A stretch of 64,000 bases of DNA, taken from positions 1 through 64,000 of the IMG/VR virus record IMGVR_UViG_3300017725_000001; one strand, written 5' to 3'. Positions within the stretch are counted from its first letter, which is position 1. Each line of letters opens with the position of its first letter. Below the pieces are notes generated by a model. That model was given only the letters and a program-made list of their open reading frames with translations, did not search any database and was not told the DNA's origin. The translations under genes and the position numbers were made by a program. Source of the DNA: a virus. Of the stretch, positions 47,116-55,761 are shown piece by piece.

Positions 47116-48567
47116 TTAAAGCCAATTTACTTTTTCAATAGTAAATGGATAATTTGCTTCTTTGTAAAATTTCTTACGTTCTGTAAGATGTCTTTTACTA
47201 AATTTAGCTGAACTTGTAATATCCCATATCTGCACATTATCTTTGTCTTCTGCTTTTCTAATACCACGTCCAATACTTTGTATTACTCTAACAAAGCTCT
47301 TTCCTGGTTCTATTAAAACAAGATTAAATATACGTGGAATATTAATACCTACTGCCGCAACACCATATGTTGCTACAACAATTTGATTAGTTCCCTCATT
47401 AATGTCGTCATAATGATCTTTACGTGTAGTAGTTTTCATCTCACCACTAACAAAGTTAGCTTCAGCTATATTATCGCATATTAGCTGACCTGCTTTGATT
47501 CTATCTACTAATACAAGAGTATTACCAGAAGCAGATACTTTTTTAATTAAACCACTTATATACTTCATACGTGAAGCATTAGTAGTTAGGTAAGTTAGTT
47601 CGCTTTGATAATTGTTGTATTCTGATACTTCTTTTAATTGCACTACATTAACATGACATTGACTTAGAACTTCTTTTTCTTGTAGTTCACTTGCCGCCAG
47701 TTTGTGTGTAACTTCTCCTAAACAAGCCTGTAAACTAACCTTCTCATGATCAGCTTTTGGTATAGTGCCTGTTAAACCCCATCTTAGTGGAATGTTTGAA
47801 AAATCTTTTGTTAGTAATTCTTTTAATACTTCTGCTTTTGCTTGATGTACTTCGTCAACTATTACACATACTACATCTTCTGCAAAATCTACTAAACTTA
47901 AATCTGATTCTCCTTCTTTAAATCTTTTTCTTATACTGTTTAAACTCTGCCAAGTACAAATAGTATGGGTGTGTCCTAATTCTTTTTTGTCGCCATAATA
48001 AACGCCAACATCTAATCCTAAATTTGCATAATCAGCATATGTTTGTGTAACTAAATCTTTATTAGGTACAATAACAATGCTCCTTCCATACTTTTCTACT
48101 TTGTTGCTTAATGCCGCGGTTATTAACGTCTTACCGGCACCTGTAGCTATCTCCTGTAGACAATGTGGTGTTGCTAGATACTTGTTAATAATTTCTACTT
48201 GATAGTCTCTTAAAATTACAGGCTCGCCTGCAACAACATGACCTTCTGGCCACACTTTGTTTTCAAATGTGTTTTCATCTACAGGATCAAATTGAAAGTC
48301 ATATTTAAAACGTAAGTCATTTAGATCTATTTCATAACCCTGTCCCATAATAATAGGCAATACTTTATCTAATAGGTTAGTATACGTAATTCCACCTATA
48401 GTGAAATAAGACGTACATCCATCCCATCTACCTAGCTTAAAAGCTGGTACGTGATATGCATAAGGAAGAAAAAACTTTAATTCTTTTTCACACTTTCTAC
48501 GTGTGTCTATATCTAAGCCTTCTACTTTGCAATTCACTTCATCTTTCAGAGTTATCTTACATTTCAT
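47116..48567 (-). CDS. uvsW: UvsW-type RNA-DNA helicase
   Basis: 483 residues, superfamily 2. Walker A ATGAGKT near 141-147, DEVHQ Walker B, TGTIP, VVATYGVAAVGIN and QSIGRGIRK motif VI are all present. In T4 UvsW shuts down origin-dependent initiation, unwinds R-loops and moves branches. The ATG at 48567 is six bases after the -10 of its promoter, implying a leaderless mRNA. Confidence 0.93.
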   Translation of the reverse strand: MKCKITLKDEVNCKVEGLDIDTRRKCEKELKFFLPYAYHVPAFKLGRWDGCTSYFTIGGITYTNLLDKVLPIIMGQGYEIDLNDLRFKYDFQFDPVDENTFENKVWPEGHVVAGEPVILRDYQVEIINKYLATPHCLQEIATGAGKTLITAALSNKVEKYGRSIVIVPNKDLVTQTYADYANLGLDVGVYYGDKKELGHTHTICTWQSLNSIRKRFKEGESDLSLVDFAEDVVCVIVDEVHQAKAEVLKELLTKDFSNIPLRWGLTGTIPKADHEKVSLQACLGEVTHKLAASELQEKEVLSQCHVNVVQLKEVSEYNNYQSELTYLTTNASRMKYISGLIKKVSASGNTLVLVDRIKAGQLICDNIAEANFVSGEMKTTTRKDHYDDINEGTNQIVVATYGVAAVGINIPRIFNLVLIEPGKSFVRVIQSIGRGIRKAEDKDNVQIWDITSSAKFSKRHLTERKKFYKEANYPFTIEKVNWL

Positions 48568-48573
48568 ATTTAT

Positions 48574-48602
48574 ATATTACAGTACTTATGTTGAATTGTC
48601 AA
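48574..48602 (-). promoter_or_regulatory. Early (sigma70-type) promoter, leaderless output
   Basis: TTGACA 48597-48602, 17 bp, TAATAT 48574-48579, then ATAAAT and the uvsW ATG; +1 predicted at that A. Confidence 0.75.
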
Positions 48603-48625
48603 TGAATTTGAGAAAAAACATTGAA

Positions 48626-48654
48626 AAGCGAAGAGGGGAATTTCACCCCTCTTC
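48626..48654 (-). terminator. Rho-independent terminator
   Basis: Stem GAAGAGGGG 48630-48638 with CCCCTCTTC 48646-48654, then GCTTTTC on the minus strand. Ends the AAA ATPase gene just before the uvsW promoter. Confidence 0.75.
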
Positions 48655-48672
48655 TATAGTTAGAAAACTGTT

Positions 48673-49536
48673 TTAAGAAACAGTTCGCCTCATACAAGTA
48701 ACTTCAGCGGTTCTTTTCCACTTGTCACCCATAGACTTTTTAAGATCTGCAAGTTTGGTAACCATTCTCAAACTTATTTCTCTCATCTTATCTTTGTTAT
48801 CGATCATGAAATTCATTACATCATCTTTTTCAGCTTCGCTGAACATATACTCGTTAAGCATACCGTCTTTAACTATTTGCTTACATCTAAGAACTTTCTC
48901 CCTAGTTGTATCCATAGTAAGATCTAAGTAATGACATCTTGACATTATAGCATCAAGGTGATCTTTAATTTTACCTCTTACATTATCAAACTTAAGGTTA
49001 GTGATGAATATAACTGAACCATTAAATTCAAATGTATCAGGTATACCTTCACGTCTTAATAGAGCTGAATCTGTATTCCAACATAGCTTTCTTTTCTTAC
49101 TAGAATCCAAAGCCGCTTTCAACAAGTTCAAACTAGTTTCATCATATAGTACTGTATCACAGTCATCAAGTACTAATACGTTTGATTTGTCTGCATTATT
49201 GTAAAGAACTTTGTACAAACCTATTGCACTTGAAGCACCCTTTACAGTTTCAAATTTTGCTTTATTACCACCTAGTACATCAAACAATGAATTCTTTTCT
49301 AGAACTTGTTCAACACCAAATGATTTACCTACGCCTGGAGGGCCTGTTACTACCATACCTCTAACAACACCATCTATTGAAGCTTGTGTCATATCATCAA
49401 GTATAGAGAACCTTTCTCTCATACGTTCTATGATTTGCTCATCAGTCTCGTTAGGATTGTCTTTTACTTTAGTAGGAAGAACTTCAACGATTGTCTCGCC
49501 TTTTTTGTTTTTTCTTTGTCTTTTTAATTGTGCCAT
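48673..49536 (-). CDS. AAA-family ATPase
   Basis: 287 residues. Walker A VTGPPGVGKSFG, Walker B VLVLDDCDTVL, a sensor-1 VIFITNLKFDN and an arginine-rich MSRC region. Similar single-domain ATPases are conserved in marine T4-like phages without assigned function. It is a one-gene unit, with its own early promoter and terminator, so it is likely important early in infection. Confidence 0.75.
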   Translation of the reverse strand: MAQLKRQRKNKKGETIVEVLPTKVKDNPNETDEQIIERMRERFSILDDMTQASIDGVVRGMVVTGPPGVGKSFGVEQVLEKNSLFDVLGGNKAKFETVKGASSAIGLYKVLYNNADKSNVLVLDDCDTVLYDETSLNLLKAALDSSKKRKLCWNTDSALLRREGIPDTFEFNGSVIFITNLKFDNVRGKIKDHLDAIMSRCHYLDLTMDTTREKVLRCKQIVKDGMLNEYMFSEAEKDDVMNFMIDNKDKMREISLRMVTKLADLKKSMGDKWKRTAEVTCMRRTVS

Positions 49537-49579
49537 TTACGACTCCTATTTCTTAATGTTTATTTCTAACTATACATAT

Positions 49580-49608
49580 ATAATAAGATATCTTGGTAGA
49601 AAAGTCAA
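49580..49608 (-). promoter_or_regulatory. Early (sigma70-type) promoter
   Basis: TTGACT 49603-49608, 17 bp, TATTAT 49580-49585, with spacer sequence nearly equal to those at 11746 and 14469. Drives the AAA ATPase gene. Confidence 0.8.
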
Positions 49609-49683
49609 CCTTTTTATGCACTTTTTTTTAATTTTTTTTGGAGTGTAAACCCTTGATTTTATTGGGTTTTTTGTTTTTCATAG

Positions 49684-49713
49684 AAAAAGGCCCAAAAAAA
49701 ATGGGCCTTTTTT
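49684..49713 (-). terminator. Bidirectional rho-independent terminator
   Basis: Stem AAAAAGGCCCA 49684-49694 with TGGGCCTTTTT 49702-49712. It ends the winged-helix gene; a weaker AACCC/GGGTT hairpin follows at about 49650-49670. Confidence 0.85.
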
Positions 49714-49728
49714 CTGTTAGTAACTTAA

Positions 49729-49989
49729 TTATGCTACTACTCTTCTTCTTGGAATTGAATATTCCATCTCAGGTCTGCCTACTGCGCCTGAATCAACTGC
49801 TTTAGCTTTTACGTTAAAGCCAGCTTCTTTTAGCTCAAGTAACCTTGCCGCTGGAGAAGCAATATCTAAGTCATTTCTTAGATCGTTCATTGTGAACGTA
49901 CTTCCTGTACCCCAGAAATTAGCTAGGATTCTTTGATTTTGTGTACCTTCTGAAAAGAAAGTAGCACCTTTTGCATTTGATCTTGCCAT
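49729..49989 (-). CDS. Small winged-helix-like DNA-binding protein
   Basis: 86 residues: NQRILANFWGTGSTFTMNDL, then helical DIASPAARLLELKEAGFNV and a beta wing (RPEMEYSIPRRRVV). This looks like a single winged-helix domain. It has a strong own promoter and terminator, suiting an early regulator. Promoter targets unknown. Confidence 0.6.
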   Translation of the reverse strand: MARSNAKGATFFSEGTQNQRILANFWGTGSTFTMNDLRNDLDIASPAARLLELKEAGFNVKAKAVDSGAVGRPEMEYSIPRRRVVA

Positions 49990-50042
49990 TTTATTTCTCC
50001 CTTGTTTTTATTAAATTAATTTAATAAATTAAATTAACTATT

Positions 50043-50071
50043 ACTATATAATAAAATGCGAAATATGTCAA
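50043..50071 (-). promoter_or_regulatory. Early (sigma70-type) promoter
   Basis: TTGACA 50066-50071, 17 bp, TATAGT 50043-50048. Overlaps the stop of the membrane protein gene and drives the winged-helix gene. Confidence 0.75.
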
Positions 50072-50394
50072 GCAATTATTTTTGCTAGGATTGCCATCAT
50101 TATACCAACACCTGTTGCACTAGAAATAAGTGCTACCCAAAATCCACCTGGATAAAACCAAATGAATAAAGGAAAGAAAACTAGGCTTACCAATACAAAG
50201 TATACGGTTTGATAACTAAATGTTTTTAAAGTTTGAAAATCTACTCCACTATAATGCATAATTACCAATGTAATAAAACTTACCAATGGTATTCCCATTA
50301 TAAATGCACCGGCTGTTGGATTCTTTTGTGCTAATGTACTTACTATACCAATTAGTAATCCACCTACAACAGATTTTATAAGTATATCAACCAT
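50068..50394 (-). CDS. DUF3147-like membrane protein
   Basis: 108 residues with four hydrophobic helices. KNPTAGAFIMGIPLVSFITL and VFFPLFIWFYPGGFWVALI match the DUF3147 pattern of small bacterial inner-membrane proteins. It shares a base with the upstream gene. Function unknown. Confidence 0.65.
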   Translation of the reverse strand: MVDILIKSVVGGLLIGIVSTLAQKNPTAGAFIMGIPLVSFITLVIMHYSGVDFQTLKTFSYQTVYFVLVSLVFFPLFIWFYPGGFWVALISSATGVGIMMAILAKIIA

Positions 50395-51107
50395 TATGCA
50401 ATACTTAAAATTTTAACACGGTTTACCATAGTTTCTTTAGCACCTGTATATTTAGATAGTTCATGCTTGTTAACTGTAGCACGAATCTTAATAGTTTTGT
50501 TAGCAATAATATCACTAATATCTGGTTGATCTCTCCACCAAAACTTAACAATATCTTTTTCTGCATAACAAGTAGAAATCATATAGACATTACTAGTTTG
50601 AATAAATTTAACATCAAGTACTTCTACATCAATATCAAAACGTTTACCTTTTTCACCAAAATATTGGCTACTGTGTTTTAGACCTGACATACGATCTGCA
50701 ATAACTTCACGTTTTTTGTCAATACTAACACTATGTGGTAAACTTGCAATAATGCTTATTGAAAACTTATTCACGTCAGCTTCTGATAATGCTTTAACAA
50801 CATTGCTCTCAAAATTGTTAAGAGTATTTGTCATCTTTTTTAGCATTAATTTACCATTAATACTATTAATTAGATTATTAGCTTCTTCTACAGTTTCTGT
50901 TGTGAAATTTGTTTTACCAGCATCTTTTGCTTTTAATAGAGATAACATCATAGTTTTATTATCATCTATTTTTACTGGTTCACCACTCGCATGATCAGTA
51001 TCTGTATAACCATGTCCACTTTTAATGAATCCTTGTGACTTGTATACTTCAACAGAAGCACACATCACATCTAATGTAGTGATATTATTAAATAAATTTT
51101 TTGGCAT
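50394..51107 (-). CDS. Hypothetical conserved protein
   Basis: 237 residues, with a Cys-containing start (TLDVMCASVEVYKS) and a beta-rich C-terminal half ending in ATVNKHELSKYTGAKETMVN. It has a perfect consensus promoter upstream, so it is probably made early and in quantity. I do not recognise it. Confidence 0.55.
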   Translation of the reverse strand: MPKNLFNNITTLDVMCASVEVYKSQGFIKSGHGYTDTDHASGEPVKIDDNKTMMLSLLKAKDAGKTNFTTETVEEANNLINSINGKLMLKKMTNTLNNFESNVVKALSEADVNKFSISIIASLPHSVSIDKKREVIADRMSGLKHSSQYFGEKGKRFDIDVEVLDVKFIQTSNVYMISTCYAEKDIVKFWWRDQPDISDIIANKTIKIRATVNKHELSKYTGAKETMVNRVKILSIA

Positions 51108-51163
51108 AGTTTGCTCCTGTGTTTGGGATGTCCGCCCTGTTGGTTTTTACAATCTATACGTTA

Positions 51164-51192
51164 ATTATACGGCTTAAAAAAATTTTTGTCAA
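51164..51192 (-). promoter_or_regulatory. Early (sigma70 consensus) promoter
   Basis: TTGACA 51187-51192, 17 bp, TATAAT 51164-51169: perfect consensus; about 50 bases of leader with CAGGAG before the ATG at 51107. Confidence 0.85.
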
Positions 51193-51206
51193 CCAATAAT
51201 ATGGCG

Positions 51207-51665
51207 TTATAACGAAATATCTTCTAAACCAGCCGCTCTTAGCTTAACTATGTTGTTTATTTGAAATCCTTTAGCTTCTAAAGCCTTAATAATTCCTATG
51301 TATCGATTACGTACTAAACTAAAATCATTGATTAGGTACTGCAAATCAACCACTTCTTGTTCTCCATCCACATACTTTTCTGCATCTCTACTGCTTAATG
51401 CTTTATTATAATTTTCCAAGTATTTTCTGAACGTTTTAGCACGTAGTTTTCTCATTTCAGTATTGAGAAACTCTAGTATTGCTTCTACTTCCTGTAACTG
51501 ATTAAATCTATGCTCCACAACACCAGGCATCTCTCTACTATGCTTTTCGAGATTACCTTTCATTCCACATTCAAAACGAGCTTGATCAATTTCTTTCTCA
51601 AAATGAGAAATAGTTTCAACTATCTCGCTTAAATTTGCAGTTACTTTACGATACCATACACTCAT
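51207..51665 (-). CDS. uvsY: UvsY recombination mediator
   Basis: 152 residues, close to T4 UvsY in length. It is helical and matches the marine T4-like UvsY pattern (FNQLQEVEAILEFLNTEMRK, FRKYLENYNKALSSRDAEKYV, DLQYLINDFSLVRN). UvsY loads UvsX on gp32-coated ssDNA. It lies in one operon with uvsX, separated by a small acidic gene. Confidence 0.82.
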   Translation of the reverse strand: MSVWYRKVTANLSEIVETISHFEKEIDQARFECGMKGNLEKHSREMPGVVEHRFNQLQEVEAILEFLNTEMRKLRAKTFRKYLENYNKALSSRDAEKYVDGEQEVVDLQYLINDFSLVRNRYIGIIKALEAKGFQINNIVKLRAAGLEDISL

Positions 51666-51667
51666 AA

Positions 51668-51946
51668 TTAATATTGCTCATCGTCATCATCACTATAGCC
51701 TTCACTATAGTCATCATACGGATCTTCATCATCATCGTTGTTTTCTATATATTCGTCCATTGCATCTGCAAGGTAATCACAATGATCAGCTATTTCTTTT
51801 GCCGCAGTTTTAATTTCAAAACCATAGTCAGCTAGATGATAAACGAATTTATTAGCAAATTCAGGTTTATCCTTTTCACTAATAAATTCTTTAGCTTCAT
51901 CATACAGATTAAACAATAATTCAAAGTCTCCATCTGTTATATTCAT
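51668..51946 (-). CDS. Small acidic protein between uvsX and uvsY
   Basis: 92 residues with a very acidic tail (YIENNDDDEDPYDDYSEGY). It is two bases from each neighbour, so it is co-translated with the recombination proteins. The tail could mimic DNA or bind gp32-type proteins; this is inference. Confidence 0.55.
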   Translation of the reverse strand: MNITDGDFELLFNLYDEAKEFISEKDKPEFANKFVYHLADYGFEIKTAAKEIADHCDYLADAMDEYIENNDDDEDPYDDYSEGYSDDDDEQY

Positions 51947-51948
51947 CT

Positions 51949-53040
51949 TTACTCCTCTGTTACTTCAGGTGCTTCTTGTTCTGGAAGTGCATCTTGCACA
52001 TCTTGAGGTTGCTTATCCCATTCCGACATAACTAGATCCAAGTGATCTGCTTCATTACTTGCCCAAGCCTTACGGAACTTTGTTACTACTTCTCCTGTAA
52101 CAGGACTAGTATATTCTAATCTGTTTCCAGTTTTTTTGAGGGCACCTTTACCTTCAAAGAAGTCTACTAAACCACTGTGTGGACTCATTCCTGTTTCATA
52201 AGGAATTTCAACTTGTACACTTTCAAATGGTTTACTATATCTTGTTTTCATTACTTTACAGGCCGCTCTAATACCATGTACTTCACTGGTCTTATTACCG
52301 TCTGCATCAACTTTTAATTTGAGTTTACGCATTGCAATAACAATACTACTTGCATAGATAAAGCCTTGTCCACCTGATATTTTATCATCTGGATCAAACA
52401 TATCTTGCGATGCATATGTATGGTTAGTACACAACATACCAACATTATATTCACCAAACATATTAACAGTATTTCTAACAAGTGATGTTAGTGCTTTAGG
52501 CTTACGACCCATGTCACCTTTCATATCACCTTTTTGAAACTGATCAACATCTGTTGGTGTTAACAACATACCCAAACTATCTACAACAAACAACACCTTA
52601 GGTCTTTCTTCTTTTTCTTTTTCAGCATATTCTGCTTTGTAATCTCTCATAAAGTCACTAACTGTTTTAGCAACATCATCAATCATACTCATGTTTAGTT
52701 TTAGTAGTTTATCTGGATCTGTATTTACGTCCAAGGCGTGTAGCCATTTCTCATCTAGTGCATTCTCACTATCAATTAGAATAACAAATATGCCTTGGTC
52801 TTGTGCATTTTTTACAACATTTCCTGCCGCAATAAATGATTTACCAGCACCTGATTCTCCTGCAAGTACTGTTACCTTACCAAGTGGAATACCTTTATGA
52901 AAGTCATCACTGATAAGTTTATTTAATGTATAATTTCCTGTAGATATCCAAGTGTCAGGATCATTAAAGCCTACTGAAAGACCTGGAACTGACTTTGTAA
53001 TACTCTTACGGAATTTACTTACGTCAAATGGTTTTGCCAT
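51949..53040 (-). CDS. uvsX: UvsX recombinase (RecA family)
   Basis: 363 residues. Walker A GESGAGKS at 61-68, Walker B VLFVVDSLGMLLTP, the ATP-cap-like GNKTSEVHGIRAACK and the mobile-loop region are as in UvsX. It drives strand invasion in recombination-dependent replication. A strong UUCG-loop terminator separates it from gp32. Confidence 0.93.
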   Translation of the reverse strand: MAKPFDVSKFRKSITKSVPGLSVGFNDPDTWISTGNYTLNKLISDDFHKGIPLGKVTVLAGESGAGKSFIAAGNVVKNAQDQGIFVILIDSENALDEKWLHALDVNTDPDKLLKLNMSMIDDVAKTVSDFMRDYKAEYAEKEKEERPKVLFVVDSLGMLLTPTDVDQFQKGDMKGDMGRKPKALTSLVRNTVNMFGEYNVGMLCTNHTYASQDMFDPDDKISGGQGFIYASSIVIAMRKLKLKVDADGNKTSEVHGIRAACKVMKTRYSKPFESVQVEIPYETGMSPHSGLVDFFEGKGALKKTGNRLEYTSPVTGEVVTKFRKAWASNEADHLDLVMSEWDKQPQDVQDALPEQEAPEVTEE

Positions 53041-53057
53041 ATGTTTTTTCTCCTTGT

Positions 53058-53085
53058 TAAAAGAGTGTAGCCGAAGCTACACTCT
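53058..53085 (-). terminator. Terminator hairpin with UUCG tetraloop
   Basis: Ten-base stem AGAGTGTAGC 53062-53071 with GCTACACTCT 53076-53085; the minus strand loop is TTCG, followed by TTTT. Lies between gp32 and uvsX. Confidence 0.85.
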
Positions 53086-53093
53086 AGATTTAA

Positions 53094-54116
53094 TTACTGC
53101 TTTCTATTTCTAATAGCCGCTAAAATGTCTTGAGCACTCGGTGCATCACCTGCTGGTGCCGCAGTAGCAGTTGCCATTTCTGGTTCCTTGTTAACTACTG
53201 GTGCCGCTGGTGCTGGCGTTGGCGTTGGAGCAACGGGTGCTACTGGCGCCGGTTGAGGTGCTGGTTGCGGTGTACTAGCAGTAGTTTCAATTACCTTAGC
53301 TTCTGGCTTAGGTGAACTACCACTTGGTGCATCTACACCATATGGACGATAATAAGAACCAAAACGTTCTGGATCATATAGTTGTCCATCTACACTCGCT
53401 TCAAACATTTCAAAAATTGCATTTAGCGATTCTGCATCTGGCTTCTTAGGAAGGAAGTCATTTAGATTAAACAAACCGTGTTTTGCAATAGCATCACGTT
53501 CTGCTTGATCTAGACTACGTTCTCTACGAGCCCAATTAGATGTTGAATAATCAGCATACTGACCTTTGGTAGATTTCTTAACTGTGAAATCAGTACCTGC
53601 TTCGTAATCAGTTGGTATCTCCTGAAATTCAGGATCCATTAATGCTGAGCTGATAATTTTATAAATCTGTGGTGAAATAACAAATCGTCTGATTGGATTT
53701 TCTGGAAGACTGTCTTCTTGCATATCACTTGCAGTTACAAAACCTTGGAAAATGTATGAACGTTTTTTCCAATATTTACGACCCATATCTTCCATAGTCG
53801 TATCTTTAAACCAAGGACGGATTTCTGCATGAACTGGGCATTGTTCTCCCCACATTTCCACACACGGAACCTGTACTGTTACTGGTTTAGTTTCGTCTTG
53901 ACCCTTTACACCAGGAAAACTCAAACGAATCATTTGTCTTTCTTTCCAAAAGAAAGTATTGTTCTCGTCTGCGTCTGGTAAGAATCTAAGTGTTGCTGAT
54001 GTGCCCTCTGGTATGTTCCAGTGAGCGAAGATGGCGTTATCTGACGCCATGTTAGAGCTTGTGCTCTTTGTTTCTTGTGCCTGTAATTTAGCACGGATAT
54101 CTGCTAAAGATGCCAT
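53094..54116 (-). CDS. Single-stranded DNA-binding protein gp32
   Basis: 340 residues. The core shows aromatic DNA-contacting segments (FFWKERQMIRLSFPG, YWKKRSYIFQGFV) and a Cys/His zinc site (PCVEMWGEQCPVHAEI). A Pro/Ala linker (near residue 290) leads to the C-terminal tail that binds gp41, gp61 and UvsY partners. Expressed from an early promoter with a leader of about 90 bases, as expected for a self-regulated gp32 message. Confidence 0.92.
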   Translation of the reverse strand: MASLADIRAKLQAQETKSTSSNMASDNAIFAHWNIPEGTSATLRFLPDADENNTFFWKERQMIRLSFPGVKGQDETKPVTVQVPCVEMWGEQCPVHAEIRPWFKDTTMEDMGRKYWKKRSYIFQGFVTASDMQEDSLPENPIRRFVISPQIYKIISSALMDPEFQEIPTDYEAGTDFTVKKSTKGQYADYSTSNWARRERSLDQAERDAIAKHGLFNLNDFLPKKPDAESLNAIFEMFEASVDGQLYDPERFGSYYRPYGVDAPSGSSPKPEAKVIETTASTPQPAPQPAPVAPVAPTPTPAPAAPVVNKEPEMATATAAPAGDAPSAQDILAAIRNRKQ

Positions 54117-54211
54117 AATGTATCTCCTTTATTAGCCTATAATAGTAAGTTAACTCTGTGTTAACTTTTTAGTGTAATCTATTGATTACGTTTGCCTTTG
54201 TTAGCCTGTAC

Positions 54212-54240
54212 AGTATACAGTTTATAGTACTTACTGTCAA
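54212..54240 (-). promoter_or_regulatory. Early (sigma70-type) promoter of gp32
   Basis: TTGACA 54235-54240, 17 bp, TATACT 54212-54217. Confidence 0.8.
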
Positions 54241-54247
54241 GTACTTT

Positions 54248-55723
54248 TTACGCAACTTTTCTACGTAAACTTTTTACCGATGATTCTACTATGCTTTCAG
54301 CTGGTGCTTGTTCTTTAGACGGTGCTTTATAATGCTTGTCTAAGAATATAGCCATTTTGTTTACCAGACTAAGTTTTTGTTGTGGTAAACGATGTAATTC
54401 GCTACCAATTAAACTTAAATGGTTAAATGCTTCATCATTCTTACTGTTCATAGCAAGGTAAGATAGTAAACTACTTAATTTTGCTTGAGCACCCATTCCA
54501 CCTGAGTATTTAATAGGATCTTCGTTATCTGGATGATCCGGATCTGCTGGATCAATATTAAGTTTAAAATCAACTTTATCTTTGATCATTCCGTATAACT
54601 TCATAATTGCGTCATTAACCATATCATCCATAGAATCTGCTTCCTTTACTATACGAGCTATTGTTTCAAGAACTGCATTCATATCTGCATTCTTAAACGT
54701 ATTGTACATGAATTTATCCGCAATGTCAACCGGTTTATCTGAATTTTCAACGATTGGAGTTTTAGCTTCAAAATTACTGTAACCTTTTGATGTTTGTAAA
54801 CTTTCTATAGTATGTTTTAAACCTTTTAATTTGCTCTTACAAGTTTCTACAATTTTTTCGTTAGTTTCGTTAACTAATTTGTTTGAACGAACGTGTTTAA
54901 CAAATGTATTCACTTGAGCTATTTCTTCACAAAGTTGTAAAATTGATTCACCAATTGCATCATATGGTGTACCACCATGACTTACATGGTTGGCCATAGC
55001 TTTTGCACCATTTAAATATTTGTATGGGAATTTAAATCTTTCACCTGTTGAATTTTCAATAAACAAGCCTTTGATGTTACGTGATCTACTACCACGTACT
55101 TCTTCATCTACTGCTTTATTGTGTCTGATAACTAATCTTGTTGATTCTGGAAACATAACATAACTTGATTTTAATGTACCTGTTGCTTTTCTATATGCTT
55201 CATTTACTGTTTCAGTAAAATCATTCATTCCATAATAGTCTGTATCTTTAGCAATAGGTGGTGCTTTGTAAATATCTGGTTCAGCTTGTATAGCTTCTCT
55301 AGCTGATTGTACATCAGCTTTACCACCTTCAATGTATAATGTTCCATTATTAAAGAAACCATCTAGTCCTGCATCTTTAATAGTATTTAAACAAGTTTTT
55401 TCATAGCCTTCAGCTACAAAGTCTTTTGGAACTATGTTTTTATCAAATTTTCTTACGTTATATTCTGCCATGGCGTTATGTCCTGCTTTCTTTATACTGT
55501 CAAGCATGGCTTTGTTTTTATCAAAACTAAAGTCTGCACCTGCTTGAACTACAATTTCAGTATCTTCATTTTCAATTCTTTTTGTTACTAAAAAGTCATC
55601 TTCGTATGCATAAAATCTAGATGCTGATTCAGGATCTAGTGTTTTAGCACCCATTGCATCAAAAAGTTTTAATTTGATATTAGCGCCTTTTAGTATATTA
55701 AAAATTTCTGTCGATAATTCCAT
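54248..55723 (-). CDS. Hypothetical virion-associated protein
   Basis: 491 residues, helical in the C-terminal half (EKIVETCKSKLKGLKHTIE, ADKFMYNTFKNADMNAVLE), with an alpha/beta first half. The gene lies between gp32 and gp17 and has its own late promoter, so it is probably a head or packaging-associated protein conserved in marine T4-like phages. No specific function. A possible TTGACA-17-TACAAT promoter lies inside at 54701-54729. Confidence 0.55.
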   Translation of the reverse strand: MELSTEIFNILKGANIKLKLFDAMGAKTLDPESASRFYAYEDDFLVTKRIENEDTEIVVQAGADFSFDKNKAMLDSIKKAGHNAMAEYNVRKFDKNIVPKDFVAEGYEKTCLNTIKDAGLDGFFNNGTLYIEGGKADVQSAREAIQAEPDIYKAPPIAKDTDYYGMNDFTETVNEAYRKATGTLKSSYVMFPESTRLVIRHNKAVDEEVRGSRSRNIKGLFIENSTGERFKFPYKYLNGAKAMANHVSHGGTPYDAIGESILQLCEEIAQVNTFVKHVRSNKLVNETNEKIVETCKSKLKGLKHTIESLQTSKGYSNFEAKTPIVENSDKPVDIADKFMYNTFKNADMNAVLETIARIVKEADSMDDMVNDAIMKLYGMIKDKVDFKLNIDPADPDHPDNEDPIKYSGGMGAQAKLSSLLSYLAMNSKNDEAFNHLSLIGSELHRLPQQKLSLVNKMAIFLDKHYKAPSKEQAPAESIVESSVKSLRRKVA

Positions 55724-55742
55724 TGTTTAGTTATCCTTTAAT

Positions 55743-55751
55743 GTATTTATC
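55743..55751 (-). promoter_or_regulatory. Late-type promoter GATAAATAC
   Basis: GATAAATAC about 20 bases before the ATG at 55723, with AAAGGA between. Confidence 0.65.
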
Positions 55752-55761
55752 ATTTTAAGCA

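Noticed and set aside
49211-49648. Plus-strand frame of 145 codons opposite the AAA ATPase
   Set aside because: The opposite strand encodes Walker motifs, and this frame also runs over the promoter.
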